This document shows, piece by piece, positions 46,701 to 54,600 of a stretch of 64,000 bases of DNA. Positions within the stretch are counted from its first letter, which is position 1. Every line of letters begins with the position of its first letter. Made by a program: the position numbers and the translations under genes. This stretch comes from Moellerella sp963519845 (GTDB lineage Bacteria > Pseudomonadota > Gammaproteobacteria > Enterobacterales > Enterobacteriaceae): positions 1 to 64,000 of the forward strand of contig CAUQNX010000001.1 in assembly GCA_963519845.1 (NCBI GenBank). The letters are read 5' to 3'. A model generated the notes under the pieces. That model made no database searches. It was not told the origin of the DNA and saw only the letters and a program-made list of their open reading frames with translations.

Positions 46701-48068
46701 ACCAGCATAAGATAAAATTGATTTTTTAATCAGATCAAAATCTAATGAGCCATCTGGCTTAGTAAAATAAAAATCAAGCGAAATTCTATTTTTTTCAATA
46801 AAATTGTCAAGACGATTATAAATATTAGGGTAGTTCTGCATCAAATAGATAATTTCCGGGATATTATTAACTTGTAGTTTCTTGGTTTTTTTATCAAATT
46901 GATAAACTTGTTTAAAATTTCTTGTAGTACTAATTTGATTAGAACCTTCGCTAAAATAAATAAATTTATTACCATCTGGATTAACACCAATAAATTTACT
47001 ATAGGCAACAATCGGTATATCGATTCCCTCTTGATAAAAAGCTTTTGCTACATTTAATGCAAAATTATTATTCGCACTTCCTTTTGATAAATGACAACCA
47101 AGTAATACAATTTTATCTGGATTTTTTTGTAGCTTAAGATCTGATTTTAAATACTTTAGGCCATTAATTAGCTCATCTGGTGTGTTTTCTGCAAATGTCG
47201 TCATTTTTTCATCTTTAAAATAATTTCCATGACCTACAATTGTCCAACGAATATTTTTAATTAGATTAAGATCAATATCACCATATACACGACGATATTC
47301 CATATCTTTAATATTAAATTGAATTAATGTTGTATTATCTGGGTGTTTACTAACTAGGCGGGAAGCTATATTTGTAATAGCTTGTGAGTCTTCAAGTTGA
47401 ATAACAAGGTTATGTTCGTAAGTGGGTATTGAATTTTTTTCTTTTTCAGCCGCGGTTTTTGAAGTAATTATTTTAGGCTCTGTGTGACTGGGATCCCACC
47501 AATCCTCTATTTTTTTATTAGATCTATTATCTGAATCATTGTCTCCAGCCAAATACAAAGACTCCTCTTGTAAATACTGTTGATACATATCATTAATACT
47601 AGTGTCAATATTATATCTAGGCTCACCAAATAAGGTGTTTATATTATCATCACTTACAAACTTAACTTTACTTTCATCATCGACAATATAAAACCCATAC
47701 ATACCTTTATCAAGAAAAAAAATTTCAGACCCATCATTTCTTACAAAAATTTTATCTTCACTTAAGATAAACTCCAATTTAAAAACATCAAGAACATTGG
47801 TGTAAATAATATCCTTTTTCCCTTTGTTATTAAATATTATTTTTAATAATTTATTATCATCATTAAAACTGTCATAAATCATCTCTTTATCAACAGATAG
47901 TATCACTTTAGTTTTATTTTTTATATATCTATTTATAATGTAAATGAAATCATCAGATGATTTAGCATTCATATTTTCTATTGTAGAAGAAGGATTTAAC
48001 ATAAACTCCGTTTCAAAATTAACATTATTTATATCATTACCAATTATTAATGCTGTAGTATTATTCAT
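37761..48068 (-). CDS. Giant toxin with three CPD-like modules, TcdA/TcdB-type pore region and RTX-like repeats
   Basis: A 3435-residue protein from the ATG at 48068, set by GGAG 9 bases upstream; an in-frame TTG at 48083 is rejected. Residues ~35-155 match the linker after the protease domain of the neighbouring toxin, but no C58 domain is present. Three ~500-residue modules each begin with a C80 cysteine-protease-like unit. Module 1 has GHG...GC (His280, Cys325), module 2 has Tyr796 and Ser841, module 3 has Asn1291 and Cys1345. Residues ~2150-2560 resemble the TcdA/TcdB pore-forming domain, with hydrophobic helices at ~2350-2445. Glycine/aspartate-rich calcium-binding-like repeats lie at ~2825-2860 and ~3260-3320. 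No signal peptide. Autoprocessing on host inositol hexakisphosphate is inferred from the CPD family; only module 1 looks able. No delivered enzyme domain is recognised. Confidence 0.82.
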   Translation of the reverse strand: MNNTTALIIGNDINNVNFETEFMLNPSSTIENMNAKSSDDFIYIINRYIKNKTKVILSVDKEMIYDSFNDDNKLLKIIFNNKGKKDIIYTNVLDVFKLEFILSEDKIFVRNDGSEIFFLDKGMYGFYIVDDESKVKFVSDDNINTLFGEPRYNIDTSINDMYQQYLQEESLYLAGDNDSDNRSNKKIEDWWDPSHTEPKIITSKTAAEKEKNSIPTYEHNLVIQLEDSQAITNIASRLVSKHPDNTTLIQFNIKDMEYRRVYGDIDLNLIKNIRWTIVGHGNYFKDEKMTTFAENTPDELINGLKYLKSDLKLQKNPDKIVLLGCHLSKGSANNNFALNVAKAFYQEGIDIPIVAYSKFIGVNPDGNKFIYFSEGSNQISTTRNFKQVYQFDKKTKKLQVNNIPEIIYLMQNYPNIYNRLDNFIEKNRISLDFYFTKPDGSLDFDLIKKSILSYAGSSVFVNTVISFHNDDFSTFHATLSKNMIDKGVIETPIWEHVNYQDIIRSAKSKQSTDKEQIHIILRLSNKKHIRDSVINYAKEDIQNTFIIQLDLETNKTHIEYGDMQKLQQIANQRWTILDTIDLENANDAKFINDLARNIDVLCKTYKFNKGSPAEVINIPEPINITVLSEIDNGQNSGLSQVNTSEPSSSTQTIPRDSVIRHGSEVVRRQISYDDPLIDDIIQLNTQVVRPSATYTSSESTQSINHWWDNARIIALPPSLYPRVNNEPSLNLTYNQNVIIQLDGDNTINESAINLLRKNHKNSTLIQFNIKTKEYRLVYGLINPDVVGSIRWITIGYGKYLGENKMTCYADSTPQEFVDGLIYLKSKLNIQKDPDKLVLVGSELSKGNSVENFALNTTKYLSSYDINIPIVAYNQKIGIDKDGKKIIIRDQENKIYHPTNEYKMIYQMNKSTNSLLINGLPALFRMMIDFPDISNNFDYFIEQYKEYLKIYFTRPDGLLDHNLIKKSISSSEGAKIFGDLAIEFIGKDHSNFYQILAQKLIDQGIVEVPIWDYIDYSFFPNRLGEKSTSSTESLNIILRLNNKNHIRNKVFKLVEENSENSVVVQLDINTNKEHIEYGNLKDLTTSNNLRWIVVDDTNHSSISPLQYFNTISENVQRITETYSLNKVNKLEFFHLVDPTAMINSNGNSVLTSQQLQPYSTGNFTIPLNEASDLNRTSGIDQTIHDDYQEYLSELEKPVNEIDNGLRKPLEEWKIITFNDSQHQGVFESNMQNVIIQLENDPKARIAIKRLVNKHPNNTTVIQYNISTNQYRVIYGNINPNLSGKVRWISIGNGNYHPSESTEQNKVKSCLSTYAGYTPEQFVEGLLSLKKQLCISKNPDKLVLIGCDLARGGIKNNFAFNITNLLSKLEIGIPIVAYASKVSINSKGNKAFNIYDELLPHIRGKDFRRIYQYSTDDKWITVNNKPLILDIIKQYQEINLSFEEFIRDHIFYLEPFFSQDDGQIDTQLIKKVALDQQNYQVFDDLLKNIDSDKFEPAKFHKHLVEKIAENNSAFNQGPIWQKVDHQHINVLSSVSEKDSTTSDDFNIVIRFNDSESSRQQATYIAANNPKNTIVIQFDMESGKNYVEYGEQLLSTSTVNKNWFALTSIGSTLVSSPQYTELLSNSISRLQQIYQLKIPEKINLIDLNKNNRVDSYKKYKNFLTLLSLKLASKNINADIYFQDAIIPKIKSLGYYDFDNKFTYDVESKAAYINGEHYMKYILSELMLNDVDVSKLGNIKHPFFTDFYTQSNGLFDYDKLATTIYDPLISRQVNSYFTEGGFLQHNALEIWGNIFKLPLTENIKQKALDSIYLLDALSENPSRIKRLGQYSIKLLNELFPSKKSTIFPEVLSLLNQPGNMLFIESQLNKIIGLDSLAEFEGLPLGEVLRKQNKENIKSLKSYNDILKIYSNNNVNADLVKVESNLTGTHGTSTDKNINFILGRLYAFFQQQDSFFFEPNQLSDILNYVMILNNKKSKNLLSPRESDFLSKFHSLSSDLMEKQQSGLLNKNDRILSNQSLSHWLTKVNPGSYQIETLTGVLTFVVKNDKNNHQYSLYDSHGWAITYSHSDRNIAKNDFLKNVMAYLNCTVSDENGPILTRGKEYGFLVDSNDYRVNIRTLSNDKQLRAHLFSSLSRLSVPNRISSIIFMDKTYISIETLNRLGATIDGIPLDAIHSWELDTYKRLKFDAKKLTTRLTCVDGNKSDIQLIFMLKQLMQHHGNISNIVETNSDLAEHSVLLKQLNHIHRYTNNEKHKIDFSLWGKLQQTGVKLPRYMKAMNRTGQAMTLYGAISLFTSTYYMLEQLDHPLLSPADRKEIHKNLGFAWSSGFFNLTDLAQPWLLKLAYRQAKSTHVATTSVGKLSMGLSAIGSGIDLAVSFDTFIQLLNEKDPKRRQDLMVNFVMSLAGAGVGLFTLIGIAAGLTAAGPAGLIAGGLLLIAGFAYNGVRAVKHMKSIITFDSLADEIHEGFRAGFGLPPTTKTRNKLHDSYIRQGAIKNSWLNNLHFYSSVIQPLGFDSHLFVDEEWETKELPLYRLQVKGKSDSSAAQLIRVTNYVIGGTNEIPSYIGDNREVTTKNNATLFTAEEIAILNKSGRWEEVLAEEKQYIPVTSKSSDETFIFDNSYNNDLLESHFVVQKRTKDKAMLSSSALQKIRLYSLNSVGIDQRKKGMSLLSNSFYDINNKDHKELFEQYLQRQEGVSGLSINTGTGNDVVIGAPDECYSFKVFNGNKLFVAGNKNDYFYYMANDKSLEKNNNFFDGKLKIAPVIKYLDAREGNDTLIIGTKVERYRTKISLKDKEISYLTKKQSFSAAVIDNFENIIGHAQQGEILEGNDNNNILDGAGGKDKIYGQGGNDKIILSQGYANGGIDDDYYVVKRYVWSLHTKDIVIDKQVYSEEQGKVINRKIINKDFKFNRGYGANSRVEIDEKTASISNVELEYDFKEISEVKLVENDLHIIIDIKPHELDKDNLSLDYILKSKAHLILKNVYRDDNKKNNKVSLHKYNIRTQDGFLLNSILPDILSEKKSVGNIFNIQYVKDLDRSIHNPNDITIDIDCNAKDRTMIIYFINRDEYISPTWGEFIWRGTDGKFKFTGDEKNNTLLLINNMSYIFASHGEDYYSFTELKNSNVNDSENIITFDFSKLSDENVKTEENGVFTSKDKMLLVFEHHLGDDLIMRNNSISFKNEESNKMEIKFINFNKNINPTIYIQDKAKKLFAVELNQHGGTIDPIVENLSYSTGDNIIFDASEKDKIIKGNKENNTIIALKGVNILCGGQGNDQVYGGSYNDLLIANGGNDELLGREGNDQYLIDGETIGDVIIEDINGHNNLYLMNFSMDYKVEKQTDNNISHIYQADNGKTLTIRNANQIDENNGICLRVHDVSEVKKQLANQFNIESNQVVDKLIQNMTMNEKTYNQTISALASKSLKSPWSPAIYLDNSNHLAAG

Positions 48069-48617
48069 TTTATGAGTCTCCAAAATAAAATAACCATCTC
48101 TTTCATTTATGCTGTAATATTGCTTCTTATAAATTAATATTTATTATAAATGAATTTCATAATTAAGAATTCATTTTCACTTGAAATGATAAGCTAGCAT
48201 ATTAAAAGAATATAATTACCTTTATATTAGAGTTTAAGATTAACTTCACAGAAACAAAAATAAGAAATAAAATAGGTATCAAGTTAAGTAATAATTAAAG
48301 TTCACATATAAGTTTTATTAACATATTAAATTAACTATAGTGTAAGACACTTAAAACCCTATAAACTTAGTTTTATCATACTATTAAATTAATTTATAAA
48401 TAACTATTAAGTTAGTTTTCACCTATTATCAATCTTAAATATTAAATTTAAATATTCAATGATATCTACTACAATATTACCAATCAATCTTTAGATTACT
48501 TTAATACTTAAGAATAACATACTAAGAAATATAATTGTTGTAATTTATAATATAATAGTTTACAACAATAAAAACTATAGACTCCTTAAGATTTAACTTT
48601 GTAATATTTAGAGTTAT
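48069..48617. other. AT-rich gap between the two toxin genes
   Basis: About 550 bases of very AT-rich DNA. It should hold the 3' end signals of the upstream toxin gene and the promoter of the downstream one. I see no open frame, RNA gene or clear terminator hairpin. The length argues for a separate promoter for the 3435-residue toxin. Confidence 0.5.
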
Positions 48618-51600
48618 CTAACTTACCATTTTGTCAAAATAAGATATTAGTGTATCTGCTGATTTCTCTGTTTTCCCTGTTTCTATAGAGCTAACTATAC
48701 ATTCATCTACTCTTGCTATTGCAATATGCTGAATTAATAAATCCACTATATTATCTTCGACTAGTGGAATATTTTTATTTATTTTATTAATTAGTTTTTC
48801 TTTAATATTATTATCAATATAAACGGCATTGACATCATGAGAAAAACCCTTATATTGCTGAATAAATGTTAATGAACCTCCATTATTAGAACGATAGATT
48901 TGATGAATTTTACCGTTGACTTGTTTAATTGAATTAGGGTTTCCCTGCAAAAAATTTATTAAATATAATCGATTAAAACCCTCTGAATCCTCAATAGTAA
49001 CATCTCCAATCAAACTCCCATCAATTAAATAACGATCATTTCCTTTACCACCAAATAATTGATCATTACCCTCAGTTGCTAATAAGAGATCATCACCAAC
49101 TCCAGCATATAGCTTATCATTCCCTGCCCCTCCATAGAGAACATTATCACCAGCATAAACTGTAATAATATCATTTCCCTCACTCCCTTTAAACTCACGT
49201 CCTTGCTCACATTTAGACACGATAATATCGTTACCTTTTTTTCCATCTATTATTCCATGTTTTAGTGGTAATCCACTAGAAATATTAATAACATCATCTT
49301 TATTTGTCGGTATGATAGGTTGATTTAACCATTTTATTGAGCCGCCTTCAGTATTAACATTAACTGAAAGTATATTTTTATATTTATCGTGAATAAAAAT
49401 AGCATTAGAAATACTACGCTGATAATTTATAAATTCAATAGGCACTTTATCTAGATTTTCTTTATGAAAAAAATAGAGAGTGTTATTCTCAATAATAAGA
49501 TCAGTTGCATTGTCATTCTTTAACATAATAATTATTTTATCATTTTTATCCAAGTTGTTATTATAATCAACATAACCATTAGGATATTCTAATCTTGAGA
49601 AATCAAAGGTGATTCTACTTTGTTTTTTATGCGTTGAGATTCGATTAGTTGTATCTATCTCATAATAATCACTTCCTCTACTCGCATATATATAGCTATC
49701 ATTACCAATTGATACTAGAGTATTATTTTCATCATCGCCAGAGAATCCAAGTTTCCCCGATGATCCAGAAAACAGGAATTCTCCCCAACTTGGTGTTCTA
49801 TAATTACGTTTGAAAATAATAGTTAAATCATTCTTAGCTCGTTTTCCATGAACAATTATCTCCAATGTTTTATTATTAGTACTAGCATAAACATCTGTTA
49901 CTATATTGTTTTTAACTCTATCCCTCAAATCTATCTCATAGTTTTCCTCTATATACTTATCTTGAGTACTAATATAATTTATATCAAAAAACAACTTGGG
50001 TTCTGGATCTTTAGTCAAGTAATCATCAAGCTTACTTGACAATATAAATCCATCCTTTGTTTTTAGCGTATATTTATGTTGTGTAATTTTTTTATTTTCA
50101 TCTAGTTTGTCTCGATATACATTTTTTAAAATAATTTTATGACGGCTTTTTTCACAATATTTATCAGAATTAATATTTTTTGTTATTTTATAAGGATGAC
50201 TATTAATAGTTAAATGTAAATCATTATCATGTAATTCAACTTTATTAATATGCTTTAATGAGTAATCTAATTCGACAAAACTAGAATCTTTATCGTTTTC
50301 ATCGATAATAACCTGGCTATCAAAGCTATATCCCTCTACAAAACTAAATTTTTCATTAAGCACTTTTCTATAAAATATTTTTTTGCTTTTTCTAGAAAGT
50401 GTTCTTTTATTTAAAAATAAATCTTTTGCATAATGACTCCATTTATATTTTTGAATAAAGTAGTGGTCCCTTCCTAACCCACCATTTGCATAACCTTGAT
50501 CTAACGCTAATTTATCATCACCATCATAAGCATACAAATAATCATTACCACCCGAGCCATCTAAATAATTATTTTTATCATTTCCGATCAAGATCTCACT
50601 ATGATTAGTTTGCCCGATAATATTTTCTATATTCTTTAATATAGCCACTGTATATAGATTATTCTTATCCTTATGTCTGAGCTCACCTTTAGTCAGATCA
50701 GCTTCAACCTGTATCCCATCAATTATATTACCTAAAACTAAGAAATCATTCCCTGCTTGACCATCTAAATAGCTTTTAGTTTCTTGTTCACTCTCTGTAG
50801 AATCGCTTATAGCCGTTTTATTATGACCAATATAATAAAATCGATCTTGATTATCGCCGCCAACAAAAAATTTTTCACCTTCATGGATCTCAAAATTATT
50901 TTGTTCATCTTTATGACCAATAATAATATCATTACCATTTGCACTATTAAAACTGAAACCCGATTGCACTCTGTTCTTATTTAATATTTTACTAATTTCA
51001 TTGATATTATCAAACTCAACAAAGGATTTTTCATTTAGTTTTTCTCCTCTCATTTTAGCATCTATTCCCTGTTGATTAAGAGTATAAAGTCTTAATTGTT
51101 TCGCGCCATGGGTTTGAACTAAAACATTTTGATTAGATTCAATTAGAGCTGAAATATGTGTTGGTAATTGAGCGTTTTTATAGCTATTATTGAGAATAAT
51201 AATTTCATCACTGGCTTTTTGCTGCTCATTTGGATAACGTTTTAATTCGGCTTTTTCGATATGATATTGATCTGACATTTTTCCTGATTGGCAGTCACAG
51301 GACTCACCTGAAGGTAAAATAAGAATATCACTTTGTAATAAAAATTTAGCTTCTTCTAGCGAAAAAAGCGTAGCATTAGCTTGAGAATAATATTTTAGGG
51401 CTTCGTCATCATTAATTAAACCTAACGAAGAAAGAAAGCGATCATAACCTACTGTTTGTAATGTACCACCAAAATAATCACCATCCGCATCGACCAAATA
51501 ATAACCATCCTCCCCCTTAGCCGTTATATTTTCTTCTATATATAAATGAGTATCAAATCCAGACGGTAAAATAGTGTTAATATAAAATTGTTGATCATAT

Positions 51601-54600
51601 TGCCACGCCACTTCTTCCATTGCTTGCTCAGTAGCCTTTTGGCGTAATTTATTTTGTACACTGATTACAGGCGCTAAACCTAGTGCAATTCGTGCACCTG
51701 TCGTAAATTCCTCATCGGCGGTTAAAGATATTTGCTGTTTTATTTTATTAACAGCTCTCACTGCATTATAGATCATTCCACCAAACATCAGTGCGGCACC
51801 AGCAATAATACCAAAGGGTCCAGCTGCTGCCGCACTCGCGAGCATACCAATAATAGATGTAACGCCAACACCTATTCCAACTAAAGATAAAGTACCATTG
51901 ACAATAAGATCTTGCCGAGTTACATCATTTTTTTCTACTGCAAGTTTAGCAAAATTATCATAAGCATTATAAATATCAAAACCGATCCCAATTAATAATA
52001 AGCCTATACTTACATGGCCAGCGAGGGTTCCAGCAGCTTTAAACGAGCCTGTTTGTTGATAAGCTATTTTAAGTAGTGTTGGTTGCGCCATATCAGATAA
52101 ATTAACCAGCCCTGATGCCCACGCTATCCCTAAGTTTTTGTGAATTTCAGCACGCTCAGCAGCAGACAATAATGGATTATCCAATTGTTGCATCATGCCA
52201 TAGGTAGAAGTTAATAATGTAATAAAACCCGCCGCAGTCATTGTTTGGCCTGTTCGATTCATCACTTCAATATAGCGAGGTAATTTAATACCTGCACTCT
52301 GTAATTTCGGCCATAGCTGAACATCAATATAATCTTGTGTTATATCCGTATAGTGATCAATATAATCAAGTTGCTTTAATAATGTAGAATAATGGCTAAG
52401 CTCAGATTCAGCATGAATAATATCCTTACTTTCTTTACTTAACATTATTTGCTTTAATGCTTTAATTAAAACTGCATCTTCCTTATTCCCTTCAATGAAG
52501 GTTAAGCGTGCAGAAAGTGTTTCAGCATTAAAACGTATATTTTTATAAAACTTGTGGCTCTTTAGGTGTGTCTCATTTAATGGAACATTATCAATAGTTG
52601 CGCCTAGTCGGTGTAAAGTAGCAGTGGAAATATTTACATCACCTATATTTACCATTTCTGTTAGTACTTTTTTTGGTACTATAAGACTTTTTATTTTCTG
52701 TTGTATTTCTTGCTGTACTTTATCTCTTACCGAAATATGCTCCACATCGACTAAATAATCTTTGGCATTATTATTATCACTGCTATAAGAATTATCATCA
52801 TATAAATCAGCTTTACTATTTAAATATTTAATGATGCTTTCTGAGAAACTATTTATTACTTTACCTTTATCCTTATCAGAATAAATGGCCTCTAAACCTT
52901 CAGTATCATAAAAACGATATTTATAAATATCATCACTTTGCTCAATTATGATAGTAAAATCACCCTTTATTGATTTAATTTTGTAGTTACCTGGCGTAGC
53001 TTCACTTAACCATTTATTAAAAGAGGAGTTTTTAATCATAGTGCCTATACTATTAGGTCGTTCATAAGACATCTCTTTCATTAAATAAAATATAACACCC
53101 TGATAATTTGAAAGAAATAAGTTCTCCTCCGCGGATAATTTCACTGTCTCTTTTTTAGTGTTGAGCAATACCGCATAATTAACTATTTCTACAAATTCAG
53201 ATTTTTCTGAGGATATTTCGCTTCCTTTACAAAATGCATACAGTTGTCCTAAGACATCTTTAAATACTCTATTTTTATCATTATCATCAGCCAAATAAAA
53301 ACCATGATTAATAAAATTAACTTGTGTATCTATTTCATGACGATTTAAAATGCCTTGCATACTAATATAATTTTTTAATAGTTCACTATTCCATTCATTA
53401 CTTTTTCCTAGTGCGCTTTTTAATGATATATGTTCAAAAGATTGCATTGCATCTAAACCAATAAACGCATTTAATTTACCTTGTAATAACGTAAGTTTTT
53501 CAGGTTGTGTAATAATCTCTAAAATATCACCAATATGATATCCCTCATCTTGCGGGAATAAATCAGATAATAAAAAACTCGCATGCTTACCTAAATAAGA
53601 GATAATATTGGGGTTCTCATAAATCGCATTAAGTAAAAAAGAAGAATCAATTGCTTGTTGTTTTAGCGTCGCTATATTTGATTGATTTATTCTATTATCC
53701 CATTTCGCTATAAAATCAGGATCTAAATATTCTTTGTTAGTAAAATATTCATTTACATTTATACTAACAAATGGATCATTTATAATTAGAAGTAATTTAT
53801 TTTTATCTAATTTACCCGATGAGTTACTTAAATAGGGTATTAAACTAGGATACTCATGTAAATTTAACTCACTTAGTGGTAATCTGTTCATCACGATGTC
53901 TGAAATAATGTATTTAGCTCTATGCTCACCATTAACATAGGTGACATGTTCTTCAGTATTATAACTAAATTTTGTTTTATTAATAAAATGATCATCAACC
54001 ACCATATCATTGACATTATTATAAGAATCCAGATATAAATCAGTATTAATATCCTTCCCTAACAATCTAACTAGAATATTATTAGCTAACGATAATGACT
54101 CCCCAAGATGATAGGGTTTTCTTGATTTGTTAATATTAATAAAATCTATATTTTCTGGCTCTTTTAAATCATACTTTGATTTAGCCAAAAGTAGTCCATC
54201 AGTTAATAATTGAGCGTATATTTGCGAGTAAGATTCCTCTCTACCGATATAATCTACTATACTCCATTTTTGTTTAGATGCGGTTTCAAGTTTTGTTAAA
54301 TCTCCATACTCAATATATGTAGTATTATTAATTACATCTACTTGTATAATTAATGTATTATTTGGTTTTTTTATGGCTATTTGCTCTGTTGTTTTTCTAA
54401 TTGAGTCATTGTCTTTTATTCTAAATATAACATCAAGAGTATCATTATTTTCAGCTTGTATTGATATTATGTTTTCTGTTATATATTTTTTGTCAATATT
54501 TTTCCATATCGGTGTTTTATCAATACCTGCACTTTCGATTTTGTTCACTAATATGTTATAAAAATCACCATCTACTAAACTATTCGATGTGCTTAATACC

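Noticed and set aside
48069..48083. TTG start for the 3435-residue toxin
   Set aside because: It would begin within the ribosome site; the ATG at 48068 has GGAG at ideal spacing.
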